From contig OZ018338.1 of assembly GCA_963969495.1 (NCBI GenBank), forward strand, positions 49,933,473 through 49,997,472: DNA of 64,000 nt. The letters are read 5' to 3'. This document shows positions 24,660-35,379 of the stretch, piece by piece (within the stretch, counting starts at the first letter, position 1; each line of letters begins with the position of its first letter). The position numbers were made by a program, and so were the translations under genes. The notes below the pieces were generated by a model. The model was not told the origin of the DNA. It was given only the letters and a program-made list of their open reading frames with translations, and made no database searches. The stretch comes from Ceratothoa steindachneri. Taxonomy: Eukaryota > Arthropoda > Malacostraca > Isopoda > Cymothoidae.

Positions 24660-24960
24660 ACGTTCGTGTTGGACAGTTTACATGCAGTGCTTGAAGAAAA
24701 GTCTATAATAATTAATCGAAGAATAGTTCTCTTTCATTAAGGTAACGCGTCACCTCATATCGCAAGATATACCATACAAAATATTAAAATTTTAACTTGG
24801 GAACTAATAAGTCATCCGCCTTAGTCACCTAAATTACTCCCATCACATTACCATCTTTTGAGGAGTTTAGCAAATAACCTGAGGAAAATGATGTCAATAA
24901 TAGAAGAGGTTGAGAAAAGTTTAAAAAACCTTTAAATCAAAGTCAAACAATTTTCTAAAG
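24660..24960 (+). pseudogene. mariner-like transposase relic, C-terminal part
   Basis: The plus strand reads LHAVLEEKSIIINRRIVLFH, a stop, then GNASPHIARYTIQNIKILTW, followed by HPP, a stop, SP and HYHLLRSLANNLRKM. This matches the mariner C-terminus around the second and third catalytic Asp. The HDNA Asp position is replaced by GNA and the usual PSD reads PSH, so catalytic residues are lost. It is a different and much older copy than the mariner at 59,965-61,367. Confidence 0.72.
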
Positions 24961-25789
24961 TATTGTAAAAACAGTAAAACGATCGAGACAAGTGATAGAA
25001 ACTAGTGGAAATTACATTACTTTTAAATTAATAAATATATACTTAATTGAATATAAATAATTTAAAAGAGATGTTTGATTTCTATCCATAAAACAATGAT
25101 AAACATGAATAAAAATGCTGCATTATTTATGGGATGATCTAATACTTCTGACGTTGCATAATTTAAAGATATAAATGAGCGAATGATTTTTAGTGCACAA
25201 TAAATTGCATATAAATAGGTTATTTTTATTTCTTCCATGTAAAGCTTTACTCTCAGAATTCCTGGTATGTTCTTTTCTTCAGCACACCCAGATATCATTT
25301 TCGTTTTTCGTAGTCACAGTGATGGATTAGAGAGGAGGATCGGGAGAGCCGTCATCTGTACTTGCCTTACCTTTCCTCACGCTGGATGTTGGGTGGTCTG
25401 GATAGCAATACCGCGAGTGATTATTGGAGTACATATTGGGACAGGAGTATACCATTCCTGTATGGATAGCAATGTCTTTAGGTTTCGCAAATATAGATTT
25501 AGTCCTAAATTTTGAGAGTCACAAACAAACAAAAAATCCGAAGACTTGCGACCATAAACAGGAAAAAAATGTTGGTGGGCTAAATCCCGCGTCTACACCC
25601 TGAACCACGCTAATAGCTTGGTAGGTAAAGTTAGGATTTCTCGGTTCTCTGTGAATCAATTTTAATCAAACTTTTCTCAGCTGGTCTACACCATATTCTA
25701 ACACTAATGTTATATTTTCATTATGCTGTGTTGTGTACTTCAATTATTATTTCCGATTCGTCGTTTTTTGAGTGAACCACGCTAGTAGT
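24961..25789. other. Stretch without recognised gene
   Basis: A minus-strand frame at 25062-25298 encodes a hydrophobic peptide of 78 residues with two possible membrane segments. It has no recognisable family and is probably chance. The phrase GAACCACGCTA occurs at about 25,602 and 25,772 and may mark repeat ends. Confidence 0.35.
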
Positions 25790-26815
25790 ATCTATCCAAT
25801 TTAAGAACAATACGACGGTGCAGAGGCATCAACGACGAAGAAAAGTCTTTCATTATCAAGGAAAGTGCTGAAGGCACCTCTGTTCCTGTTAGTGTTGAGA
25901 AATTAGTTGGCCATGTGGACGCGGTTAAACGATTTCTGAAGGACCCTTCGCGAAGGAAGAAGTGATCCAAATGCGTGAACTCCAAAACTGTGACAGCGAG
26001 GAATTTGAGGAATATTGGCAGAGTTACATGGGAAATCAGGACAAACGAGCAAAGTTATTTTTACCGCAGGTGGTCGTTCCCATGTACTGAAGACTACCAG
26101 GAACCGTATCCTAGGCACCATGGCTTATGTGCGCGCTCCCCTGAAACTGTCTCCTTAAAGCCCCGTCACAAGACTTTGAGGCTTCAAAGGGCCCGGAAGT
26201 CATTGGCGTAGGACATGAGTTGCATTCTCTTCACTGACGACACCAGGCGACCATTAACGGACCTGACAGTTGGGTAAATGGTTGGGTCTATTCAGAAATG
26301 AGAGTCACCAACGTTTGCGACGTTAACAGCAGGGTGGATGAATCATGTGAGCAGGTATAATTGGAAAAGGACTTGTTGGCTCAGTGTGGGTGCCTAATGG
26401 GGTTAAAGTGACCGCAACTGCCTACTATAATCTCTTGAAACAGGTCTTGGATTTCTGGCCAGATGTCATACCTTTGTCACTTCTAAAGACTCTAGTCTAC
26501 ATGCATGATAATACTCGATTCCACTCTGCCAGGGCCACCCAAGCATTTCTCGGCTCTTGCGGCATACAATGTGAAAAGTTGATGGTGTGGCTACTAGCCT
26601 CTTCAGATCTCAACCCAATCGAAAATTTGTAGTTCATCATTAAACAACATGTTTATGCCGATGTACGTCAATTCTCGTCCGAATAAGTCTTATGGGCGAC
26701 TACCAAAGTTGTAGCAGACGCAGTCCGATCCTCTATTACTAGGAAATTGACAGATTCTATGCATAATAGCGTTTTTGAAGTTATCCATAGAAATGACGCT
26801 GATGTGGGCTAATAA
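25790..26815 (+). pseudogene. Tc1-like DNA transposase relic with a 37-residue D-E spacing
   Basis: The plus strand encodes a Tc1/mariner-superfamily transposase in shifting frames. An N-terminal part has SVEKLVGHVDAVKRFL and ends near the region of ILFTDD (first Asp). Then follow INGPDSWVNGWVYSEM and AGIIGKGLVGSVWVPNGV. The best frame (26384-26632) gives YMHDNTRFHSARATQAFL (second Asp) and SSDLNPIENL (Glu), with 37 residues between them. That spacing resembles DD37E groups but could be an indel in a decayed DD34E copy. Terminal repeats were not identified. Confidence 0.78.
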
Positions 26816-26956
26816 TTCATTATGTCCAATAACTCTTTGGCTGCTGATGGTCTCTATATGCTCTCTCTGAAACAGTCAGATTCTCTCTTTAACAACTAGC
26901 TATATGTTGACATATATTAAATAGTAATATTTTAGCTTTGTTCAGTTATTTACCCC

Positions 26957-27400
26957 CCAAATGTCGCGACGTGAGGAACGACAATTTTGCCAGTCCGATT
27001 GAAATGCCGAACGTATCATGAAGGCGAGTCAACTTCTTGAGAATGTAGAGTCTGGCGATCTAAGTAGCCTATCAAGTGACGATGAATAGACTTCGAGTTT
27101 ATCATTAGAAACTTCTGACATCTATTTTAATAATTTAGACGAAGAGAATAGGTCAAATTCGAGTGAGATAGAAGAGTCATAAGAACGGCCACGGAAACGA
27201 ACACGTCAGGTTTGACCACGGCATTCTCCATCAGACAAAATGCAAAAGAAATTGATTATTTCGAGCAATATATTGATCATTTTTTAATATATCTCACTGT
27301 CAAGGAAAGCAATAGGTACAATGAATACATTAAAGAAATTTTTACTTACAAACCAAATAGTCGCTTATCCAATTTCAAGGAAACGAACGCAGATTAAATT
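26957..27400 (+). pseudogene. Unassigned relic with acidic, Ser-rich N-terminus
   Basis: From an ATG near 26961 the frame reads MSRREERQFCQSD with stops, then LENVESGDLSSLSSDDE, LSLETSDIYFNNLDEENR and ERPRKRTRQV. An acidic, Ser-rich start followed by a basic patch is common at the N-terminus of piggyBac-type transposases. No catalytic region follows before the CR1-like fragment at 27394, so the family cannot be established. Confidence 0.25.
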
Positions 27401-28465
27401 TGAGTATTTCTCTGTATAATTCTTTTGATGGGACATAATAAGCAAAACAAAATATTTGCTGATCTGGTATTATCATATTCTTTATTTACAAAGTGAAAGA
27501 AGTCTAATAAATTTGTAAGACAATATCTATGTCTTCTAAATCCGTGCTGTGAATCTTTTAATAATTTATATTTTTCTAAATGCTCAACTATTTTATCCGC
27601 AATGCAAGTTTCAAGGAGTTTTCCAACTATTAAGGGCAAACTTATTGGGCGATAATTCCTAGCTAGTTATTTACGACTTTTTTTTATTAAATATCGGTGT
27701 CACGTTTGCTAGCTTCCAATCCTGAGGAACAATTACACTCTCTAATGATGTATTAGAAATCTATGTTAAGTGTTCAAAACACTTGGTCTTTTACTTCTTT
27801 CAAAACTCGTGGAAGTAATTTATCTGGTCCAGGAGATTTATATTTGTTCATTTTCTCAATAAGTTTTTTTGTAGTATTTGCAGTACATCTAATAGCTTTC
27901 AATGGTATAATACCAGTATTATTAATAGTTGGTGTAGGTTTATTATTCGTATTCTCTTTTACATAAACGGATGCAAAGTATTCATTTAAAGTATTTGCTA
28001 TATCGAAATCTTTATATTGTAATATATCATTTTTGTCTTTTATTGGACCTATGCTATTTTTTTATCGATTTTCTACTATTTACTAAAGAAAAAAAACTCT
28101 TTCGGATTTGTTTTACATTTTAAAGCTACTCTTATTTCTTCATTTCGTTTGGCTCTTTTGGTTTCACTTTTCTTCTCAGTTCAACATAATGCTTTTATTA
28201 TCAATATTCATATTAAATTTCATTATCGTATAAGCTTTATCTCTTTCTCTAATGGCTTTTTTAAGTTGGACAGACAACCATTTGGGTTCATTATTTTTTT
28301 TGACGCTACTAACATTAGACGGTATGAATTGTGGCTGTTTATTTAGGACATTGTTTTTAAAATCATGCCACACTTTATTAATGTCTTCAGCTTTTATAAT
28401 ATAGTTTTTAAGACTTTCCCTTAGACATTCGAAATTTGCTTTCTTAAAATCAAATTTAATAGTGA
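27394..28465 (-). pseudogene. CR1-like LINE fragment related to A (linker and RT fingers)
   Basis: The minus strand reads VWHDFKNNVLNKQPQF and EPKWLSVQLKKAIRERDKAY, the linker after the endonuclease. After shifts come PLIVGKLLETCIADKIVEH and KDSQHGFRRHRYCLTNLLDF. The last block resembles SQHGFRSNKSCLTNLLDF of element A. The RT palm and C-terminus are missing downstream of 27394. Both ends are therefore absent, which means later loss and not simple 5' truncation. Confidence 0.78.
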
Positions 28466-29317
28466 TTAATAATGAACAAAAGATTTTCGGAAGATTGATG
28501 GGGAGGGATCGCTTCCTTCAGATATTAGGATTGTTCAAAGTGCTTAGTGTAGAAACTGGGGAAAAGTATCACTGTAATCAGAAAGCCAAAATAAATGGTT
28601 TCCATAAAATTTTGAGTAGAAGATAATTGAATTATTTTTTTAAAAACCTCAAGCACTGAGAATAATACCTTGAATTACAACCGACGCAGTCAAAGTGTTC
28701 GTGTATTATAACTACGATATTCTGTTAAATATATAGGAAAGGTATGCTTAATTTGCATAATTATCTTTCACTTTCTCCAAAATATATTTAGATAGACTAC
28801 TTTCATTCAAAAGGTATTAGCGTGGATCACCCATAAAACGACGAATCTGAAATAGTAATTGAAGCACGTAACACAGCATAATGAAAACATAACATTGTGG
28901 TGGCCATGTTGTGCAGACCAGCTGAGAAAAGTTTCATCAAAATTGATTCACAGAGAACCGAGTAATCCTAATTTTCCCTACCAAGCTATTAACGTGGTTA
29001 AGGGTGTATTGACCAATGTTGGCAAGGTAAGTTTTTCCCACTTTAGTTTTACCCTGGGAAAAACTGAGTAAAACTGATTTTTTTTATGAAAAACTAGTAC
29101 AAAGGATAAAAAAGGAAGAATTGAACTTACTTTTAATTGATTAGTAATGAATTTAGACACTTAAGTTTAGAATATTTACTATATTAGAACAGATAGACTA
29201 AACTATGTACCTGTAGATTCATAATAATAATGATAATATATTAGTTGGCGGAACATAGGTTTTCATTACTATTTAGAAAAATTAAACGACAAACAAAGAT
29301 ACACATAATTCTGATTA
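28466..29317. other. AT-rich stretch without recognisable gene
   Basis: No coding motif found. It may include the 3' terminal region of the hAT element that ends coding at 29318. Confidence 0.4.
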
Positions 29318-30871
29318 TCAGAAATCCATGAATTCATTAAGGTCATCCTCTGAATATCTCGAAGTTGATTGACATGTGCTTTCACTTATGATACTATTAC
29401 TGTCTTCATTATCCCTTGGTTCCTTCCATCCAAAGTGTCTGTATACGTGAATAAGCTTAGCAACACGTTCATTGTTGAGTCTGTTTCTTAGCTTTGTATG
29501 AATAAGTTCTGCTGTGCTGAACAACCCCTCAATCCCAGCACTAGAAGGTGGACATGATGAAATAGATAACATCAGAGAGCAGAATTTTTTAACTAGATCT
29601 AGAGAAGAAACTTTTATCATATACTACCAATATTTTTGAGGTAATAATTTGCTCATAGATTTCTGGAAAGCGCTTTTTTGGAAATATTCTGATGTCTTCT
29701 GACTCATTATGCTGCCAGGACAACCATTAAATTTTCATCCAAATGATCAACATAGTTACGTGCAATATCTTATTTTTCGTCCGTTAAAGCAATCCATTTT
29801 TCATTTTTTTTCAATGGCATCTCGTCTTCGGTGATCAATTAAATAAGCAACGAGATGTTGTTGAGTTACAACTTCATTGAAACTTCTCTCTATTTCAGTT
29901 CTTATTTCTTCATTGATGTTGCTATCTGCGATGAGATTAAGCCAAGCAGTAACACAGTATGACAGGTTGTTGTGATCATCCTGTCAATAAAATATAATTT
30001 ATAATGTATTTGAATGTTATTGATCTAAAAAATATAATAAATATTACCTATATTGATTGTTATTAAACACACTTATTTGCATTTTATTTATTTTCATATT
30101 TAGTTTTTCAATTGCTAATTATTGTAATATTTAAAAATTTATTTTAATCTCTAGAAATTGAATTAAATAGTATTAAAGAAAATGCTTTGCATGATATTTA
30201 TTATGCATTGACTTTTTCTATTGGTAATTATTGTATGTTTTAGAAACTCACTTGGAAGAAATCCAGAGCAATAGAAATTGTCTTAAGCTGCATCAGTAGG
30301 TTTCTTGCTTCCACAAGTAGAAGCCGGTTGTCAATATGATTGATGATATTTGTATTCATTTTATAAGCTTCTCTGTCCCGTATTTCTACATACTTCGGAT
30401 GATTTTTCACAAATGTTTCTCTTTGACTGGACCATCTGCAATGAAATTATATTTATTGTAATCCCATGCGATCATTCAACTATTGACAAGTAAATAAACT
30501 GTTTAAGATTTGGATGTTGTAATAATTTTCTTAAGCAACCAGAAGTTACAATACTTTCTAAAAGTGTAAGTAATGTTATATTTGAACATAGAAACATTTT
30601 GAAAATTAAAAGGTAATATCAAGAATATGTTAACATGAAAATGTACATGCTGGGATTAAAAAACAAAACTTTCCAACTTGATTAAGTTTTTAATTAAGAA
30701 TTAGAATAATGAATATACCTTGTATTATTGTGAAGTTGTGGCAAGACACCCCTCAATTCCTTCAACTAACCTGCTGGTTGGTGGTGCTTACGAAAGTACC
30801 TCTGAACATTCTTGAGGGCAGCCAAAACTGGTGTTAAAGTTGCTACGCTTTCCACATAAGTATATTTACAT
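29318..30871 (-). pseudogene. hAT-superfamily transposase with retained introns
   Basis: Three exons are visible on the minus strand. The 30871-30719 exon contains LTPVLAALKNVQRYFRKHH and LPQLHNNTR. It uses acceptor ATTTATAG and donor GTATAT. The 30435-30252 exon reads WSSQRETFVKNHPKYVEIRD and LLLVEARNLLMQLKTISIAL. It has acceptor TTCATTGCAG and consensus donor GTGAGT. The 29980-29318 exon opens with DDHNNLSYCVTAWLNLIAD after acceptor TTATTGACAG. It ends with the hATC dimerisation domain PPSSAGIEGLFSTAELIH and TKLRNRLNNERVAKLIHVY. Both joins keep frame (NNTR/WSSQ, DFFQ/DDHN). Lesions are TAG at 30766-30768 (Trp to stop), frameshifts near 29,810 and 29,700, and Gly for the usual Arg in the SSAxxER motif. 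The 5' exons are missing where the I-like LINE begins. Confidence 0.85.
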
Positions 30872-31029
30872 CTATAAATAAATCAAATCATGATAACTTA
30901 TACCTGCATATATGGTAGTTGCTTTAAATAAATAAATATTTCAAAGTAAATGATTTTAGCTTTGTTTAGGAAATACTAACATTACGGAGGAGTTTCATTT
31001 TTTCTTCATTATCTGACAAATTCAACAAC

Positions 31030-31608
31030 AATTAATTGCTCCATACACAGTCTCTCCTTTTAAAATGCTGATCTTTGCTAGTTCAACCCCATAAGGGGCG
31101 CGGCGATTTGCCATCCTGGCCGCCGTGCTGACAAGATCCAGCGCTCCGTCCGGCCCCAGCTTAGCCTCTCTTCCTTCCTTCAGATAGCCCGATTTCTCTC
31201 CTACCTCGTCGCTTTTCATACAACCTCTCCCACAACTTTCTCTGGTCAGCATCTAATTTCACAGGGTAGATGCTGACCTTCTTAAGCCAACCACCCCGGA
31301 TCGGGGGTGAGGGGGGAGGAAACATTGTTCCCTAACCCCTGAGCTCCGGTTCAGGCGGGTTTTTTTTTAACAACCTGCTTCATCCCCACCCATACTTTCC
31401 TTACATCCCTTTCCCTCTCCTCTTCACATTCTATCAATTTTACGCCATGTCCAAGGTGGAGATGCCGATGGACTGCCAGGCAACCAGGCGGGAGGGGTGG
31501 TCCAGAATGACGGCGCCTGGCTCTGCCGGGCTTGTAAGCACCTCTTGCAGTGCAAGCAACTGCGAGAGGTGATGAGCTATTGCGTCCCGTAGCACAAATA
31601 GGGTCACC
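31030..31608 (+). mobile_element. I-like LINE copy 1, 5' leader region
   Basis: About 580 bp of GC-richer sequence precedes the gag start. It includes CGCGGCGATTTGCCATCCTG, CAACTTTCTCTGGTCAGC and a stem-loop-prone stretch near 31,535-31,580 (CTCTTGCAGTGCAAG). Two reverse-complement copies of the same sequence (about 90% similar by eye) sit inside the tandem 804-bp unit downstream. Its position ahead of gag suggests the element's 5' UTR and promoter. The exact 5' end, where it cuts the hAT relic, is not certain. Confidence 0.6.
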
Positions 31609-32124
31609 ATGCCCATGGATGAATCTTTGAAAAACCAAACCCATTATACTCCCCCTGAAACAACGACGGAGCCGCCCTCGGGCAGCTCCACCGAGAAAAT
31701 GGAGGTCTTCCCCCTGTGCTTGCGCAGGGGACCCTCCAGAATTCTCTAACCGGAGAGAAGGCTTACTCCTCTCCTTCGACTACGGGTGCAGGGGACTCCC
31801 CCTCACCCCCTTCTCTGGAAGTGCTTTCGGGCACCTCCCTTTTTCGAGCGGCAGTCCCCTCTTTTCTTTCCAAGGGGACTGCCAAGAAAGCCAGCAGGCA
31901 GTCCTTAGCCAGCCACTCCACATCGAAGCAGCTCGGTAGGGCAAACCCCCTTAGGGGGGGAGAGGGAAGCCAGGCCCCTTCGGTCGCTTCCCTCAAAAGA
32001 CCTGCTGGCAAGAATCTTAAACCTTGCCGGGGTCAAGGCCTGTGCCTCCCCACAAAAGACTGGTGAAGCTGCCAAGGGGACCTGCGATGTCCTGGGAGGG
32101 GATGGCCAACTGGAGGCCCCTCCT
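31609..32124 (+). pseudogene. I-like LINE copy 1, start of gag (ORF1) with frameshifts
   Basis: A likely initiator is ATG at 31609, with a second ATG at 31615. It is followed by DESLKNQTHYTPPETTTEPP and a stop at 31747-31749. The coding texture (Ser/Pro/Thr/Lys-rich) continues in the frame of 31716-32066 and then shifts near 31,900-32,000 into the frame of the long ORF at 32125. These look like three pieces of one low-complexity Gag N-terminus broken by two indels. Confidence 0.6.
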
Positions 32125-33954
32125 GTGATAGACATGGTCCTTGAGGAAACCCAACCTCAGAGGGTAGCACCTTCCATGGGGGGGAATCCGGGCTCGGCAC
32201 CAAGCACCGAACCCGAATCCGCCCCTATGCAAGGTCATCCTCAAACTGCTGGGGATTCTCAGGCAGTACAAGGAGGGGAGGGATCTCCTCCGGATGATGC
32301 CCCTGCGACCACCAGGACCTTTTCCTTTTCGAAGAAAGACATGGCTGAGGCCGGTCCATCTGGCCTAGGGGCTTCTACCGGCCGGGGTGAGAAGCGGGTT
32401 CATTCCCCGCCCTCCTCTCCAAAAAAGAAAAGGACGAAAAAGACCAAAAAGACGAAGAAGACTCGGGGCTCCTCTCTATCCGCGGAGGCTACAGGGACGG
32501 ATGGGTCTGCTGCCACTTTGGCAAGCGACCAAGCCAAGATCGGCACATCCGGCCCCTCTGCCCCCCCGAGTACGGAGCACCTGACGATGACAAAGACCAA
32601 AAGTGCACAGGGCGGAGCCTCGATGACATCGGGGCTCCTGATTCAGAGGTTACCTGGCGTTTTCGAGCCCGCTGGCTTCAAACGCTTCCTCGTTATTCGC
32701 TCCAATGATGGCACCATGTTGTCCAAGGGCAACATGATCCATCAGAGGAGAGGATTAGCTAGTGCAATTGGTAGAGAGCCGAAGGTAACCCGTTTCTCGG
32801 ACGGGAGCCTTCTGGCGAATGCTGCGAATCCCGCCGAGGCAGCCAAGATAAGTGCTCTTCGGACATTTCATGGCACCCCGGTGAGTGTGACGCCGCACTC
32901 TACCAAGAACTTTGTGAAAGGAGTAGTTTATGCGAGGGAACTCGTTGACTACTCCATTGAGGACATCACCCTAGAGCTGGCCGACCATGGGGCGGTCAAG
33001 GTCGAACGTGTGATGAGAAAACAGGGGGGGGCCTCGAGACCCACCCCTACACTCTTCGTCACGTTCGACTGTGACAAGCTCCCTGAGTCGGTGCGTGCCG
33101 GTTGGTACCGCTATCGCGTGAAGGCATTCGTGCCACTGCCGCGGCGGTGCTATTACTGTCACCGCTTCGGCCATACGAATCGCTCATGTAGACGTGCAAA
33201 GTCGGGGTCACCCGAAGTATGTGTAAATTGCTCCAAGGTCGCACATGATAAGTCCAAATCGTGTGTGGCCCAGTGTGTCAATTGCGGAGAGCCGCACCCT
33301 GCTTCTTCGAAGCAATGTGGTGCATATCTCCTTGAGAAAGAAATTCTGGCCGTTCAGGCCCAGGATCGACTTTCATTCCGCGAGGCAAAGGAGTTGGTCC
33401 TGGCACGCCCGGCTCTGCCTAGGACGTCATATGCCTCAATAGTTAGAAAGGCACCCTCTGCTCCTGGCCCATCCAGGCCAACGAGCACGGTTGTTTCCGC
33501 GCCCATTCGGAGCCCTTCTGCGGGCTCTACCCAACCCGGGCGCTCCCCTGGTAAAGCTGGCGGCAAAAAGGGTTCATACCCTGCCCCGGCTAAAACCAGG
33601 GCTCCCCCCTCTTCCCCCAGCATGACCGTTTCCCGTAAGGCGAAACGGCCACGCGCCTCCACCGAGTCGTTAGACTCACAGGAGGCAACACCCCTGAAGA
33701 TGGTCGCTAGGCCATCTTCCTGGGTTCCTAAAGCTGTCCCCCGAAAGGGTTTTTTTGTTTTTTTTGTCATACATGTGCATGGTGACCCTCTTTATAATAC
33801 GGGACGCAATAGCTCATCACCTCTCGCAGTTGCCCGCACTGCGAGAGGTGCTTACAAGCCCGGCAGAGCCAGGCGCCGCCATTTGGGACCACCCCTCCCG
33901 CCTGGTGGCCTGGCAGTCCATAGGCATGGCGGCTCCACCTTGGACACGGCTTAA
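32125..33954 (+). CDS. I-like LINE copy 1, Gag-like ORF1 with three zinc knuckles and chimeric C-terminus
   Basis: ORF1 proteins of I-like LINEs bind the element RNA and form the transposition RNP. The 609-codon frame has a basic patch KKKRTKKTKKTKKT at about residue 93. A conserved RRM-like Gag region follows at about 170-340 (GFKRFLVIRSNDGTMLSKGN, VKGVVYARELVDYSIEDITL). Three knuckles are seen at about 341-400: CYYCHRFGHTNRSC, CVNCSKVAHDKSKSC and CVNCGEPHPASSKQC. The true start lies upstream behind frameshifts. From about residue 545 (33,755) the frame reads into inverted leader sequence, so the last 65 residues are not genuine Gag. The normal C-terminus (RVFNSRRAPASPPS) is found in the third tandem unit, ending at 35445. 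Confidence 0.85.
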   Translation: MIDMVLEETQPQRVAPSMGGNPGSAPSTEPESAPMQGHPQTAGDSQAVQGGEGSPPDDAPATTRTFSFSKKDMAEAGPSGLGASTGRGEKRVHSPPSSPKKKRTKKTKKTKKTRGSSLSAEATGTDGSAATLASDQAKIGTSGPSAPPSTEHLTMTKTKSAQGGASMTSGLLIQRLPGVFEPAGFKRFLVIRSNDGTMLSKGNMIHQRRGLASAIGREPKVTRFSDGSLLANAANPAEAAKISALRTFHGTPVSVTPHSTKNFVKGVVYARELVDYSIEDITLELADHGAVKVERVMRKQGGASRPTPTLFVTFDCDKLPESVRAGWYRYRVKAFVPLPRRCYYCHRFGHTNRSCRRAKSGSPEVCVNCSKVAHDKSKSCVAQCVNCGEPHPASSKQCGAYLLEKEILAVQAQDRLSFREAKELVLARPALPRTSYASIVRKAPSAPGPSRPTSTVVSAPIRSPSAGSTQPGRSPGKAGGKKGSYPAPAKTRAPPSSPSMTVSRKAKRPRASTESLDSQEATPLKMVARPSSWVPKAVPRKGFFVFFVIHVHGDPLYNTGRNSSSPLAVARTARGAYKPGRARRRHLGPPLPPGGLAVHRHGGSTLDTA

Positions 33955-35340
33955 AATTGATAGAATGTGAAGAGGAGAGGAAAGGGGATGTGAGGAAGGT
34001 ATGGGTGGGGATGAAGCAGGTTGTTAAACAAACTCCATCCCGAACCGGAGCTGAGGGGTTAGGGAACAATGTCCTCTCTTCCCCCAGCCCCAATCCGGGG
34101 TGGTTGGCTTGAGAAGAAGGTCAGCATCTACCCTGTGAAATTAGAGGCTGACCAGAGAAAGTTGTGGGAGAGGTTGTATGAAAAGCGACGGGGTAGGGGA
34201 GAAATCGGGCTATCCGAAGGAAAGAAGAGAGGCTAAGCTCGGGCCGGACGGAGCGCTGGATCCCGTCAGCACGGCGGCCAGGATGGCAAATCGCCGCGCC
34301 CCTTACGGGGTCGGAGCCCTTCTGCGGGCTCTACCCAACCTGGGCGCTCCCCTGGTAATGCTAGCGGAAAAAAGGGTTCATACCCTGCCCCGGCTAAAAC
34401 CAGGGCTCTCCCCTCTTCCCCCAGCATGACCGTTTCCCGTAAGGCGAAACGGCCACGCGCCTCCACCGAGTCGTTAGACTCACAGGAGGCAACACCCCTG
34501 AAGATGGTCGCTAGGCCATCTTCCTGGGTTCCTAAAGCTGTCCCCCGAAAGGGTTTTTTTGTTTTTTTTGTCATACATGTGCATGGTGACCCTCTTTTTA
34601 ATACGGGACGCAATAGCTCATCACCTCTCGCAGTTGCCCGCACTGCGAGAGGTGCTTACAAGCCCGGCAGAGCCAGGCGCCGCCATTTGGGACCACCCCT
34701 CCCGCCTGGTGGCCTGGCAGTCCATAGGCATGGCGGCTCCACCTTGGACACGGCTTAAAATTGATAGAATGTGAAGAGGAGAGGAAAGGGGATGTGAGGA
34801 AGGTATGGGTGGGGATGAAGCAGGTTGTTAAACAAACCCCATCCCGAACCGGAGCTGAGGGGTTAGGGAACAATGTCCTCTCTTCCCCCAGCCCCAATCC
34901 GGGGTGGTTGGCTTGAGAAGAAGGTCAGCATCTACCCTGTGATTTCAGAGGCTGACCAGAGAAAGTTGTGGGAGAGGTTGTATGAAAAGCGACGGGGTAG
35001 GGGAGAAATCGGGCTATCCGAAGGAAAGAAGAGAGGCTAAGCTGGGGCCGGACGGAGCGCTGGATCCCGTCAGCACGGCGGCCAGGATGGCAAATCGCCG
35101 CGCCCCTTACGGGGTCGGAGCCCTTCTGCGGGCTCTACCCAACCTGGGCGCTCCCCTGGTAAAGCTAGCGGAAAAAAGGGTTCATACCCTGCCCCGGCAA
35201 AAACCAGGGCTCCCCCCTCTTCCCCCAGCGTGACCGTTTCCTGTAAGGCGAAACGGCCACGCGCCTCCACCGAGTCGTTCGACTCACAGGAGGCAACACC
35301 CCTGAAGATGGTCGCTAGGCCATCTTCCGGGGTTCCTAAA
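33508..35340 (+). repeat. Tandem 804-bp unit (about 2.3 copies): gag tail joined to inverted leader
   Basis: Units start at 33508, 34312 and 35116, each 804 bp apart. Each unit begins with CGGAGCCCTTCTGCGGGCTC and the last 245 bp of gag. It then passes through a T-rich joint (GGGTTTTTTTGTTTTTTTTG) into about 540 bp that is the reverse complement of the leader at 31,075-31,640. The two full units differ at only a few positions, while they differ more from the leader. The third unit stops after the gag part and runs on into ORF2. The event splits gag from ORF2 and must have inactivated this copy. Confidence 0.9.
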
Positions 35341-35379
35341 GCTGTCCTCCGAAAGGAAGACAGCAACAAAGGAGGTTCG

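Noticed and set aside
25062..25298. Hydrophobic minus-strand frame as a membrane protein gene
   Set aside because: Length and hydrophobicity are expected by chance in AT-rich DNA. No family signature or splice context was seen.
31351..31644. Minus-strand 97-codon frame and its near copies at 33.8-34.9 kb as a conserved small protein
   Set aside because: These frames are antisense readings of the LINE leader and of its inverted copies. Their recurrence is explained by the DNA repeat, not by protein conservation.
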